Source of the DNA: CBDBIK01 sp965206145
Lineage (GTDB): Bacteria > Pseudomonadota > Alphaproteobacteria > TMED109
NCBI GenBank assembly: GCA_965206145.1
Contig: CBDBIK010000009.1
Coordinates: 1-64,000 of the forward strand
Direction: 5' to 3'
Length of the DNA: 64,000 nt
Both the position numbers and the translations under genes were made by a program. Position 1 is the first letter of the stretch, and each line of letters begins with the position of its first letter. The notes below the pieces were generated by a model. The model was not told the DNA's origin. It worked only from the letters and a program-made list of their open reading frames with translations, and ran no database searches. This document shows positions 22,790 through 30,179 of this stretch, piece after piece.

Positions 22790-23790
22790 GCACTCAGAAT
22801 CAATTCGATCATCAGGACGACGGTGGCAACATCGTCGCCCTGCCCGGCACCGGGCGGATCTCTCAAGCTTCGCTCGTCGCGGACTGCCGCGACGAGATGG
22901 AGGCTGCGGGACTGTCGATTCAGCAGGCAGCGCGGGAGATCGGTCGCGGTGTGAGCAGTGCCACCCTCTCCAAATGGCTCCGCGACAGATATGAGGGCGA
23001 TGTGGGAGCGGTCTCGAAGCGCATCGAGACGTGGATCGAGACGCGGCGCGAGCGCGCTCGCCGGGCGATCGGCGGCGCGGGTCTCGACCGCCATGCATCC
23101 CTTCAAGTCACGGCCGACATCGAGGCCGTCCTCGGCCACGCCCAGGCCGCCGCCGACGTCGTCCTGGTTCACGGCCGGAGTGGTGCCGGTAAGAGCTGGG
23201 CGAGCCGTCGCTACTGCGGATCTCGCACCGCTGCCCACTTTGTCGTCGCGACGGGGGCGGTGACGACGCTCTCCGGTCTTCTTGGCCGGGTCGCCGACGC
23301 GGTCGGTGGAGGCGCACGTCACGTCTCAGCCCTGGCGGCCGAGAGCGTGGCGGTCGCCCGCCTCAGGGACCGCGGTGCCCTCCTCGCAGTCGACGAGGCG
23401 CATCACCTGTCCGCTCGCCTCTTGGACGAGCTCCGTTGCATCCGTGACATGGCGGGATGCGGCCTCGCCCTGATTGGCGGCGACGAGTTGTGGACGCGGT
23501 TGGCATCCTCGCCGCATTGCGACCAGATCGTCGGGCGAATTGGGATTCGCCTACCGGTGGGCAGGGTCTCGGAGACCGACGTCCGAGAGCTAGGCGGGGC
23601 GGTCCTGGGCCGCGAGACCGCGGCACGAGAGACGCGCCTCCTACTCGCTTCGGCGCAGGCCGCCGGTGGGCTGCACGCGCTGCGCCGACTCCTTGTACGT
23701 GCGTGGATTCATGCCAAGGCAGAGGGTCGCGCCACCACCGTCCAGGCAGAAGACCTGACGGCGGCCGCCGAGGAAGGAGGCGCGCCATGA
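22786..23790 (+). CDS. AAA+ transposition ATPase (MuB-like)
   Basis: A 334-residue protein with an N-terminal HTH-like part (SIQQAAREIGRGVSSATLSK, residues about 45-64) and an AAA+ core: Walker A GRSGAGKS at about 130-137, Walker B ALLAVDEAHHL at about 198-208, and a sensor-type region LALIGGDELWTRL near 227-239. MuB-family ATPases bind target DNA, stimulate the transposase and give target immunity. The gene is ATGA-coupled to the transposase before and to a small gene after it. Confidence 0.92.
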   Translation: MSTQNQFDHQDDGGNIVALPGTGRISQASLVADCRDEMEAAGLSIQQAAREIGRGVSSATLSKWLRDRYEGDVGAVSKRIETWIETRRERARRAIGGAGLDRHASLQVTADIEAVLGHAQAAADVVLVHGRSGAGKSWASRRYCGSRTAAHFVVATGAVTTLSGLLGRVADAVGGGARHVSALAAESVAVARLRDRGALLAVDEAHHLSARLLDELRCIRDMAGCGLALIGGDELWTRLASSPHCDQIVGRIGIRLPVGRVSETDVRELGGAVLGRETAARETRLLLASAQAAGGLHALRRLLVRAWIHAKAEGRATTVQAEDLTAAAEEGGAP

Positions 23791-24080
23791 TCGTGCTACG
23801 CGAAAACGGTGCAGACCGCAGGATCGAGGCTGCGGTGTCCGGCGCGGACCTTCTCGTTCTGCGCCGGCTCGCGGACCGGCCGGCGGAGGCGGTGGTATCG
23901 ACTGTCGAATTGGCCAGACCTGCGGACACAAGTCCGGCCCGGATGCTGGTTCGCCTGCGCAAGCTCGAGAAGGAGTTTCTGGTCAGCAGCATATCGCTAT
24001 CAGGCGGCCTGGGGGTCGGCTGGACGTTGACGAATCTCGGCCAAACAGTTGTCGGCCGAGCCGAGGAGGCCGGAGCATGA
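23787..24080 (+). CDS. Small winged-helix-like early protein
   Basis: A 97-residue protein beginning MIVLRENGADRRIEAAVSGA. It has a helical pattern DLLVLRRLADRPAEAVVSTV then ARMLVRLRKLEKEFLVSS and a short beta wing GVGWTLTNLGQTVV, consistent with a winged helix of the MarR/ArsR type used in many phage early regulators. It overlaps both neighbours by four bases. Its specific role is unknown. Confidence 0.6.
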   Translation: MIVLRENGADRRIEAAVSGADLLVLRRLADRPAEAVVSTVELARPADTSPARMLVRLRKLEKEFLVSSISLSGGLGVGWTLTNLGQTVVGRAEEAGA

Positions 24081-24325
24081 GCGGCCCGCATGTCGCGGGG
24101 CCCCCGCCGGGCGCACGGATTCGTTCCTGGATCGCAGACCAGCGCCTCGAGTTCAACACTCCGACGGAGCGGGTGGAGTGGGTCGAAAAGTGTGCTGCAC
24201 TGTTCGAGCTCGCCGATGAGCTGGACTCCGTCGAAGAGATCCCCGACGGCGGCCCCAGTAGGCCGCCCATCCCTGATCGGGAGCAGGTTCTTGCCTTTCG
24301 ACCTTTCGACGGGAGATCCAAATGA
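24077..24325 (+). CDS. Hypothetical early protein
   Basis: An 82-residue acidic protein beginning MSGPHVAGPPPGARIRSWIA with a helical centre (ERVEWVEKCAALFELADELD) and a proline-rich end. It overlaps its neighbours by four bases on both sides. No family recognised. Such small proteins in the early region of Mu-like phages often modulate host functions, but nothing in the sequence shows which. Confidence 0.55.
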   Translation: MSGPHVAGPPPGARIRSWIADQRLEFNTPTERVEWVEKCAALFELADELDSVEEIPDGGPSRPPIPDREQVLAFRPFDGRSK

Positions 24326-24426
24326 GCGTGACTCTTGAACGCCGCCGTCGTCGTCGCTGTCGCTGCTTCGTCGCTCGTCAGATCCGTTGGTGGCTCCGCA
24401 TCACTTTGAGGAGGAGGAGCTCATGA
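24322..24426 (+). CDS. Arginine-rich micro-protein
   Basis: A 34-residue frame that overlaps its two neighbours by ATGA at each end. About 40 percent of residues are arginine (MSVTLERRRRRRCRCFVARQ then tryptophans and more arginines). Its end contains GAGGAGGAGGAG, which is the very strong ribosome site of the following gene, so part of the arginine content may be a by-product of that signal. It could be a nucleic-acid-binding peptide or simply a translational leader. Confidence 0.4.
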   Translation: MSVTLERRRRRRCRCFVARQIRWWLRITLRRRSS

Positions 24427-24944
24427 GCGGCACAAAGATTGCCCTTGGCGAGGTCGCCGACCTCGCCAAGACCTACGCCAGGGAGCGCGGTGCGCTCCAG
24501 GACGTGGTTGACGACATCCACGACGATCAGCGTGCGATTCTCCGAGCCCGCAAGAGGTCCCTGCAAGCAGCGGTGGTGCGCGCCTCGGCCGCGAAGGACG
24601 CGCTCCGTACCGCAATCGATGGATCGCGGGCGCTCTTTGAGAGACCTCGGACGCAGACCTGCGACGGGGTGAAGTTTGGGTTGCGAAAGTTGCCCGGGCG
24701 GATCGATCTTGGCGATGAAGCGCAGGTCATCACCCGCATCCGCAGGAAGCTACCGAACCGCGCGGACGACCTTGTAAGAGTACGCGAATCATTGGCCAAG
24801 CCAGCCCTGCGCAACCTTGATGCCCGCTCGCTCGCCGCGATCGGGGTGCAGATCGATGATGTCGCAGACGAGATCATCATCGCCGCGGCGAGCGACGATC
24901 TCGACAAGCTGGTGGCAGCTTTGCTGCCAGACGAGGAGGTCTGA
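24423..24944 (+). CDS. DUF3164 family protein
   Basis: A 173-residue protein from ATG 24423. The first half is a coiled coil (AKTYARERGALQDVVDDIHD and RKRSLQAAVVRASAAKDALR). The second half contains CDGVKFGLRKLPGRIDLGDE, which matches the conserved core of DUF3164 proteins found in the early regions of Mu-like phages. A strong GAGGAGG site precedes it. The family has no settled function; a role in replication or host DNA handling is usually assumed from location. Confidence 0.8.
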   Translation: MSGTKIALGEVADLAKTYARERGALQDVVDDIHDDQRAILRARKRSLQAAVVRASAAKDALRTAIDGSRALFERPRTQTCDGVKFGLRKLPGRIDLGDEAQVITRIRRKLPNRADDLVRVRESLAKPALRNLDARSLAAIGVQIDDVADEIIIAAASDDLDKLVAALLPDEEV

Positions 24945-24946
24945 GC

Positions 24947-25219
24947 GTGAGCGGCAGCGGTCCCACCCGGGATGCCGTACTCGCTTCGCTTGCGGCGGGA
25001 CGCTTCTGCTCCTCCTTGATCGCCCGCGAGCTGGGTTGCCGTGAGAGCGAGCTGCTGGGCATCCTTTTCGCGCTTGAGCGCGATGGTCTCGTCCGCTACG
25101 TCAAGACAAAACTCGGCCCGCACTTCCTCGTTACTTGGTCAGAGGTTCCGGAGACGGGAGGGGCGGCGGCGACGCAGCCCAAGTCGGCACGCCCGCCCGA
25201 GTGGCGGCGGAAGTTCTGA
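24947..25219 (+). CDS. Small HTH protein
   Basis: A 90-residue protein from GTG 24947. Residues about 10-60 read AVLASLAAGRFCSSLIAREL then CRESELLGILFALERDGLV and KTKLGPHF, a winged-helix-like arrangement. The C-terminus is low in complexity and basic (GGAAATQPKSARPPEWRRKF). It overlaps the GemA-like gene by one base. Likely an early regulatory protein. Confidence 0.55.
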   Translation: MSGSGPTRDAVLASLAAGRFCSSLIARELGCRESELLGILFALERDGLVRYVKTKLGPHFLVTWSEVPETGGAAATQPKSARPPEWRRKF

Positions 25220-25926
25220 TGCCGGAACCGACGACCGACCCCGGGCGTGGGCGGATGATCCGGCTGGTGCACGTCGGTGCCCGCGCGCTCGGCCTCGACG
25301 ACGACGCCCGCCACCACCTGCAGCTTCGCGTCACCGGGAAACGCTCGCTCACGGCGATGGATGGCGACGATCTCCGCTCGGTGGTGGACGAAATGCGGCG
25401 GCTCGGGTTCGAGCCGCAGGCCTCTCGCGGGGAGGGGTTGCGAGATCGGCTGCCGAACGGCCCGCAGACCTCGAAATTGCGAGCACTCTGGATCTCCGCC
25501 TGGCATCTGGGCGTCATCGACGACAACTCAGACACCGCATGTGCCCGATTCGTGCGACGCCAACTCGGGATCGACTCCGCTCGCTGGGCGAGCGGCGGCA
25601 ACGACATGACCAGGGTCATCGAGGCGCTGAAACTCTGGCTCGCAAGGCCCGCGAAGGAGGGCGGTGCCGGCGTCGACTGGTCACCCTACGCGTCGACGCA
25701 GGGTCCGTTCCATGCGCCGCGCGCGCGGGTGCTTGAAGCGCAGTGGCGGATCATGCACGGGCTCGGACTGGTGGAGATCGCCGACACGGGAGCACTCTCC
25801 AGCTACGCCGCCCGCGTCCTCGGGATCAGTCGGCGGGGCCTCTCCGCACTTCCTGCCGCAGACGCCGACAAACTCATCCGCACCTTCGGCAAGAGGATCC
25901 GCACGGCGCGCAAGGAAGCGGCGTGA
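25219..25926 (+). CDS. GemA-like protein (DUF1018, Mu gp16 family)
   Basis: A 235-residue protein from ATG 25219. The N-terminal half has MIRLVHVGARALGLDDDARH, HLQLRVTGKRSLTAMDGDDL and VVDEMRRLGFEP, the hallmark of the DUF1018/gp16 family to which Mu GemA belongs. A C-terminal extension of about 100 residues is not typical of short GemA proteins. GemA of Mu modulates host gene expression and DNA supercoiling. The gene is coupled to its neighbour by GTGA. Confidence 0.8.
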   Translation: MPEPTTDPGRGRMIRLVHVGARALGLDDDARHHLQLRVTGKRSLTAMDGDDLRSVVDEMRRLGFEPQASRGEGLRDRLPNGPQTSKLRALWISAWHLGVIDDNSDTACARFVRRQLGIDSARWASGGNDMTRVIEALKLWLARPAKEGGAGVDWSPYASTQGPFHAPRARVLEAQWRIMHGLGLVEIADTGALSSYAARVLGISRRGLSALPAADADKLIRTFGKRIRTARKEAA

Positions 25927-26195
25927 GACACGCGGCCGACGTCGAGGAGGCGGTGCTCCGCCGCCGCCGCTGCCAGATCCACGCGGCAAGGCGCGCCGGC
26001 GAACGCGGGTTCACGGATCTCGACACCGCCGCCCTCGAGGAGAGGCTCCGGCGAATGCGGCCGGCATTCGAGCGCAACGGCCGCCGACGCCACGAAATCA
26101 TCATCCGGCGCGCCCGGGAGCGGATCACCGCCGTCTACGACACCTCTCTTGATTGCCTGGTCACGGTGTACCCCCTTGAGCGGAGGAGCCGATGA
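25923..26195 (+). CDS. Hypothetical basic protein before mor
   Basis: A 90-residue protein from GTG 25923, overlapping both neighbours by four bases. It begins MRHAADVEEAVLRRRRCQIH and is rich in arginine helices (ERLRRMRPAFERNGRRRHEI). It ends with a short beta hairpin YDTSLDCLVTVYPL. No family recognised. Confidence 0.55.
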   Translation: MRHAADVEEAVLRRRRCQIHAARRAGERGFTDLDTAALEERLRRMRPAFERNGRRRHEIIIRRARERITAVYDTSLDCLVTVYPLERRSR

Positions 26196-26527
26196 CGGAG
26201 GATGTCGTCGGTCGAAACAGCATTGATCTGGACGATCTCGAAGCCATCGCCGGCATTGATGCGGCTTTGGCCTTTGTTGAGCGTCACGGGGGGCGATCGA
26301 TCTACATCGCCAAGCTCAGCCAATTCCGCAACGACAACCGCCTGATCGAGGGGCGCGATGCGGCGATCCAGCTGGCCATGCAATATGGTGGGCAATCGTA
26401 TTACGTGGCCCAGTCCCGGCATCGGCGCGCACACATCTATGCCAGGCGCGGCCTCGACCTTGGCGAAATCGCCCGGCGGCTAGGGACAACGCCCCGCAGC
26501 GTCCGTCGCTATCTGGCAACGACGTAA
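26192..26527 (+). CDS. Mor-type transcription activator
   Basis: A 111-residue protein. Residues about 10-75 give the N-terminal dimerisation part (DLDDLEAIAGIDAALAFVER), the conserved strand-loop GGQSYYVAQ around 68-76, and a C-terminal helix-turn-helix LDLGEIARRLGTTPRSVRRY at about 88-107. This is the Mor/C family. In Mu, Mor switches on the middle promoter and C the late promoters by binding a dyad just upstream. Only one such gene is visible here and an exact dyad follows five bases after its stop, so this protein may drive the late genes directly. Confidence 0.85.
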   Translation: MTEDVVGRNSIDLDDLEAIAGIDAALAFVERHGGRSIYIAKLSQFRNDNRLIEGRDAAIQLAMQYGGQSYYVAQSRHRRAHIYARRGLDLGEIARRLGTTPRSVRRYLATT

Positions 26528-26531
26528 AACA

Positions 26532-26548
26532 TGTGACACCTGTCACCT
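26532..26548 (+). promoter_or_regulatory. Candidate late activator (Mor-type) site, rightward block
   Basis: TGTGACACCTGTCACCT, identical over 17 bases and in the same orientation relative to the genes as the site at 16459-16475. It lies between the Mor-type gene and the first lysis gene, 34 bases before ATG 26583. A good -35 element is absent, as expected if an activator recruits the polymerase. Confidence 0.6.
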
Positions 26549-26582
26549 GTTCTTGCGCGCGCGGTCGCGGCACCATCAGCTC

Positions 26583-27014
26583 ATGTCCCGTGCTGATCTC
26601 ATCCGTGATGTTTCTTCCGACCACGGCACGCTCGGCGTGCTGCTGGTGGATGGCGAACCGCTTGCCCACACCATGGAGCCGCCCTGGCGCGACAACGCGC
26701 GGGGCCGGTCCTGCATCCCCGCCGGCGAGTACCGAACAGTCTGGCACCGGAGCCCCCGCTACGGCGAGTGCTATCTGGTTACCGACGTGCCGGGTCGCAG
26801 TCACATCCTCATTCATTCCGGCAACGTCGGCGGCGACCCCGACCAGGGACTACACACCCATACGCAGGGCTGCGTTCTTCTTGGGCGCAGGCGCGGCGAG
26901 CTCGCGGTCCGCGATCGCCGCCAGCGCGCGGTCCTGGTGTCGCGGCCGACGTTGCGGGCTTTTACCGCGGCGATGGCAGGCGAGACCTTCAACCTTGCGG
27001 TGCAAGCCCCATGA
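26583..27014 (+). CDS. DUF5675 family protein, probable lysis gene
   Basis: A 143-residue protein, first gene of the rightward late block. It contains SSDHGTLGVLLVDGEPLAHT, RSCIPAGEYRTVWHRSPRYG and ILIHSGNVGGDPDQGLHTHT with a later GCVLLG, the signature of DUF5675. Conserved His and Cys/Gly positions are similar to L,D-transpeptidase-like or endolysin-like folds, and the gene precedes a 3-TM holin, so a role in lysis is probable but not proved. No strong ribosome site is visible. Confidence 0.75.
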   Translation: MSRADLIRDVSSDHGTLGVLLVDGEPLAHTMEPPWRDNARGRSCIPAGEYRTVWHRSPRYGECYLVTDVPGRSHILIHSGNVGGDPDQGLHTHTQGCVLLGRRRGELAVRDRRQRAVLVSRPTLRAFTAAMAGETFNLAVQAP

Positions 27015-27078
27015 AACGGCCTTGCAAGTGCCCCGAACGGGGTCTGCAACGGGTCGGAGGAAACTGACAATCGAATCC

Positions 27079-27621
27079 GTGTTTGACATCCTCCAGTTGG
27101 TTCTCGGTGGCGGCGCGACCGGTATCCTCGGTACTCTGATCTCGCGCGGCGTTGGCCTCTTCCAGAAACGCCAAGACCTCACGCACGAACTGGCGTTGCG
27201 CGAGCTCGATCTCAGGCACATTGCCGCCGAGGCCGAGGTTGGTGCGACGCTCCGGGCACACGAGCTTGAGAGCGATCGCATCGAGGCGGCGGCCCGCGAG
27301 CGCACCGCCGAGCACGACGCACTGCTCACATCGATCAAGGCTGACCGGGCGGCTTATGCGACACATGGCCTCACCCCTGCCCAGAACTGGCTGATGGTGA
27401 TCGTTGACTTCGTCCGCGGCCTCATGCGGCCCGCGCTCACCGTTGCCCTCGTCGCTCTTGCCTGGACGATCGTCGTGCGGACTCCGACGGGGAGCGATCC
27501 GGGTGCCGCCGGCATGGTCATCCTCTACCTCGCCATCTCCTGCGTCACGTGGTGGTTCTGCGACCGGGCTGCGGCGAAAATGGCGCAGGCGTTCCTGCCG
27601 GGCTCGAAGGGCACCGCGTGA
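27079..27621 (+). CDS. Three-TM holin-like protein (GTA holin type)
   Basis: About 181 residues if started at GTG 27079; the GGAGG at 27056-27060 would better suit the in-frame ATC at 27070 or an 18-residue leader frame (27011-27067), so the start is uncertain. The protein has an N-terminal hydrophobic helix (ILQLVLGGGATGILGTLISR), a charged coiled coil with many arginines and glutamates, and two C-terminal membrane segments (PALTVALVALAWTIVV and MVILYLAISCVTWWF). This is the arrangement of 3-TM holins for gene transfer agent release (PF11351 type). It follows the DUF5675 gene and precedes DUF2730, so it belongs to the lysis module. Confidence 0.75.
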   Translation: MFDILQLVLGGGATGILGTLISRGVGLFQKRQDLTHELALRELDLRHIAAEAEVGATLRAHELESDRIEAAARERTAEHDALLTSIKADRAAYATHGLTPAQNWLMVIVDFVRGLMRPALTVALVALAWTIVVRTPTGSDPGAAGMVILYLAISCVTWWFCDRAAAKMAQAFLPGSKGTA

Positions 27622-27923
27622 ACGCCGAAGTCTTCGTCGAGTGGGTGGCCCGGGCGGTTGTCGTTGCCACGGTCGGTGCTGTGACAACGCTCTTTGTGCG
27701 TCTGCGCAGGGTTGAGGCAGAGAATGCCGTCATCGAGGAGACGGTCCGCCAGATCGCGGGAAGCAACGTCGGAGAGGAACTCCACAAACTGCGTCTGTGC
27801 ATCGCCGAGAGCTACGTAAGGCGCGACGACTACGTCCAGCAACTCTCGCTGATCCAGTCGAAGCTGGACTCGCTTGGAACCCTCGTCGCCCGCGTCGACG
27901 AGAGGACCAGGAACGGAGGCTAA
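27618..27923 (+). CDS. DUF2730-like membrane-anchored coiled-coil protein
   Basis: A 101-residue protein from GTG 27618, GTGA-coupled to the holin gene. It has one N-terminal membrane helix (VEWVARAVVVATVGAVTTLF) and a C-terminal coiled coil (QQLSLIQSKLDSLGTLVARV), as DUF2730 proteins of Mu-like phages do. Position and topology would also suit an inner-membrane spanin, but I do not see an outer-membrane partner. Confidence 0.7.
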   Translation: MNAEVFVEWVARAVVVATVGAVTTLFVRLRRVEAENAVIEETVRQIAGSNVGEELHKLRLCIAESYVRRDDYVQQLSLIQSKLDSLGTLVARVDERTRNGG

Positions 27924-27926
27924 AGC

Positions 27927-28259
27927 ATGAACGAGACAGCCGAGAGGATGGAGCACACTCGCCTCGAGAGCGGACGTTGGGAGATGCTCCGTGTGATGCA
28001 TGTTGCTGGCCATCTTGGCGCCACCGAAACCATGATGCTTTCCACGCTTCGCGCGATGTGGATGCAGACCACACGGGAGTGGATCCGCGACCAGCTTGCC
28101 TACCTCGAGGACCGCAAACTCGTGAAGGTCGAGCGTCACGAGATCAAGGAATGGTGCTCCACCCTGACCCGACACGGTGTGGACGTCGCCACCTACACCG
28201 TCGACTGCGAGCCGGGAATCTCCCGCCCGCGGAAGTACTGGGGCAGCGCGGCCTCCTGA
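27927..28259 (+). CDS. Mu-like phage winged-helix protein (VpaChn25_0724 type)
   Basis: A 110-residue protein from ATG 27927, with GGAGG eight bases upstream. It contains RWEMLRVMHVAGHLGATETM, DQLAYLEDRKLVKVERHEIK and TLTRHGVDVATYTVDCEPGI, a winged-helix pattern conserved between DUF2730 and small terminase genes in Mu-like phages. I recall this family under the name VpaChn25_0724 in genome annotation. Role unknown; regulatory or packaging-related. Confidence 0.7.
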   Translation: MNETAERMEHTRLESGRWEMLRVMHVAGHLGATETMMLSTLRAMWMQTTREWIRDQLAYLEDRKLVKVERHEIKEWCSTLTRHGVDVATYTVDCEPGISRPRKYWGSAAS

Positions 28260-28260
28260 C

Positions 28261-28797
28261 ATGCCGGCGCGGTCCAAGGTCTCGACCCTGCCAGACGACG
28301 TGCGCGCGGAACTCGATCGCCGCCTCGTAGAGGGCGGCTTCGGCGGTTACGTCGAACTTTCGGAATGGCTTGCCGGTCGGGGTTGCCACGTTTCCAAATC
28401 GTCGCTCCAGCGCCACGGTGCCACCCTGGAGCGACGCATAGAACAGACCAGGATCGCGACAGAGAGTGCGCGCACCCTGGTCGAGGCGGTGCCCGACGAC
28501 GCGGGCGCAATGTCGCTCGCTACGCTTCGTATGGCGCAGCAAAGGATCTTTGATCTCCTGCTTGCCGCCGAGGACGGCAGTCTCCAGGACGTCTCCCGCG
28601 CCGCACGCGCTGTGGCCGAGCTGGGCCGCGCCACGGGGAGCGTCCAGCGGGACCGCCGCGCGATCCTCGCTGAGGCTGCCGATCGGGCCGAATCTGCCGC
28701 GCTCGCCGAGAGCGAGAAGGCCGGACGGAAACTCTCACCGGCTTCACTTCGGACAATCAGAGAACAGGTCTACGGGATCGTGGGCGAGGCCGCATGA
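28261..28797 (+). CDS. DUF3486 terminase small subunit (Mu gp27-like)
   Basis: A 178-residue protein beginning MPARSKVSTLPDDVRAELDR. Features are GGYVELSEWLAGRGCHVSKS, an HTH-like segment with SLQRHGATLERRIEQTRIAT, and a helical C-terminus with QRIFDLLLAAEDGSLQDVSR. This matches DUF3486, the presumed small terminase of Mu-like phages. It lies directly before the large subunit with an ATGA overlap. It should recognise phage DNA and hand it to the ATPase. Confidence 0.88.
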   Translation: MPARSKVSTLPDDVRAELDRRLVEGGFGGYVELSEWLAGRGCHVSKSSLQRHGATLERRIEQTRIATESARTLVEAVPDDAGAMSLATLRMAQQRIFDLLLAAEDGSLQDVSRAARAVAELGRATGSVQRDRRAILAEAADRAESAALAESEKAGRKLSPASLRTIREQVYGIVGEAA

Positions 28798-30179
28798 GCC
28801 CTGCCGTCACGCTCCTGCCCTACCAGCAACGCTGGTTCCAGGACCGTTCGCGCTTCAAGCTCGGGCGCTGGAGCCGCCAGACCGGCAAGACCTTCACCAC
28901 CACCCTTGAGATCGTTGACGACGTCCACGAGGCGATGACGCAGGGCCGGCGGGCGCGATGGATCATTCTCTCCCGCGGCGAGCGCCAGGCGAAAGAGGCG
29001 ATGCAAGGCGCCCTCATCCCCCACGCCAAGGCATACGGAGCCGCGATTCGCGAGATCGAGGGTGAGTTCGCAACCGCCGAGGGCACCACCTTCCGCGCTG
29101 TCGAGGTCGAGTTCGAGAACGGATCGCGCGTCTCCGCGTTGCCCGCCAACCCCGACACTGCGCGCGGCTTCTCTGCAAACGTCTTTCTCGATGAGTTCGC
29201 CTGGCATCAGGACGCACGGGCGATTTGGGCCGCTCTTTTCCCCGCCGTCTCCGCCGGTCATCGCCTCGTTGTTGCCTCCACGCCGCGCGGCAAGGGCAAC
29301 CGGTTCTACGAGCTCGCCACTGACAGGTCCGGCCGATGGTCGGTTCATCTCGTCACCATTCACGATGCCGTTCGCGACGGGCTTGCGCGCGATGTCGCAG
29401 AGCTCCGTGACGCGCTTGGCGACGACCAGCTGTGGCGTCAGGAATACGAGTGCGAGTGGCTCGACGAAGCCAGCGCCTGGCTCTCCTTCGATCTGATCGA
29501 TGGCTGCGAGCACGACGACGCAGGCCGGCCCGAGAGCTTCCAGGGCGGATCCGTCTACATCGGCAACGACATCGCCCGCCGCCATGACCTGTGGGTCGCC
29601 TGGGTCATCGAGATCGTGGGCGATGTCGCCTGGACGCGCGAGATCGCGACGCTTCGCGGCGCGACATTCGCCCAGCAGGACGCCGAGCTCGACCGTCTGA
29701 TCGAGAACTACAACCCGGTTCGCGTCGCCATGGACCAGACCGGCATGGGCGAGAAGCCCGTCGAGGACGCGCAACACCGCCACGGCAGCATGATCGAGGG
29801 CGTCATCTTCACGGGGCCCCGCAGGCTCGCACTCGCTACCGCGCTGCGCGAACGCCTCGAGGATCGCACGATCCGCATCCCCGCCGGCGATCGTCGGCTC
29901 CGCGATGACCTCCACGCCGTCGGCAAGACGGTTGGTCCCACCGGAGCACCGCGGCTCATTGGCGGCCGTTCCGGCGACAGCCACGCTGATCGCTTCTGGG
30001 CGGCGGCCCTCGCCGCCGGTGCCGCTGCCGATGGCCTGCCTGCCTTCGAAGCGACCGTCACCGCCCGCCGCAGCGCATGGGACGCCGAGCTTCCCATGCC
30101 CGGAACACCCCTCCACGCGATTGACCACCGGAACGGGATCGTTCGAAGCGCATTTGCCAACGGGCTCGGGAGAAGCTGA
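28794..30179 (+). CDS. Terminase large subunit (Mu gp28-like)
   Basis: A 461-residue packaging motor. Walker A is SRQTGKT near residue 29-35 (GRWSRQTGKTFTTTLEIVDD) and the Walker B region is ANVFLDEFAWHQD near 124-136, followed by a coupling motif AGHRLVVASTPRGKGNRFYE. The C-terminal nuclease has YIGNDIARRHDLWVAWVIE and VRVAMDQTGMGEKPVED with the metal-binding aspartates. It packages DNA by a headful mechanism in Mu relatives. Overlaps the portal gene by one base. Confidence 0.92.
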   Translation: MSPAVTLLPYQQRWFQDRSRFKLGRWSRQTGKTFTTTLEIVDDVHEAMTQGRRARWIILSRGERQAKEAMQGALIPHAKAYGAAIREIEGEFATAEGTTFRAVEVEFENGSRVSALPANPDTARGFSANVFLDEFAWHQDARAIWAALFPAVSAGHRLVVASTPRGKGNRFYELATDRSGRWSVHLVTIHDAVRDGLARDVAELRDALGDDQLWRQEYECEWLDEASAWLSFDLIDGCEHDDAGRPESFQGGSVYIGNDIARRHDLWVAWVIEIVGDVAWTREIATLRGATFAQQDAELDRLIENYNPVRVAMDQTGMGEKPVEDAQHRHGSMIEGVIFTGPRRLALATALRERLEDRTIRIPAGDRRLRDDLHAVGKTVGPTGAPRLIGGRSGDSHADRFWAAALAAGAAADGLPAFEATVTARRSAWDAELPMPGTPLHAIDHRNGIVRSAFANGLGRS

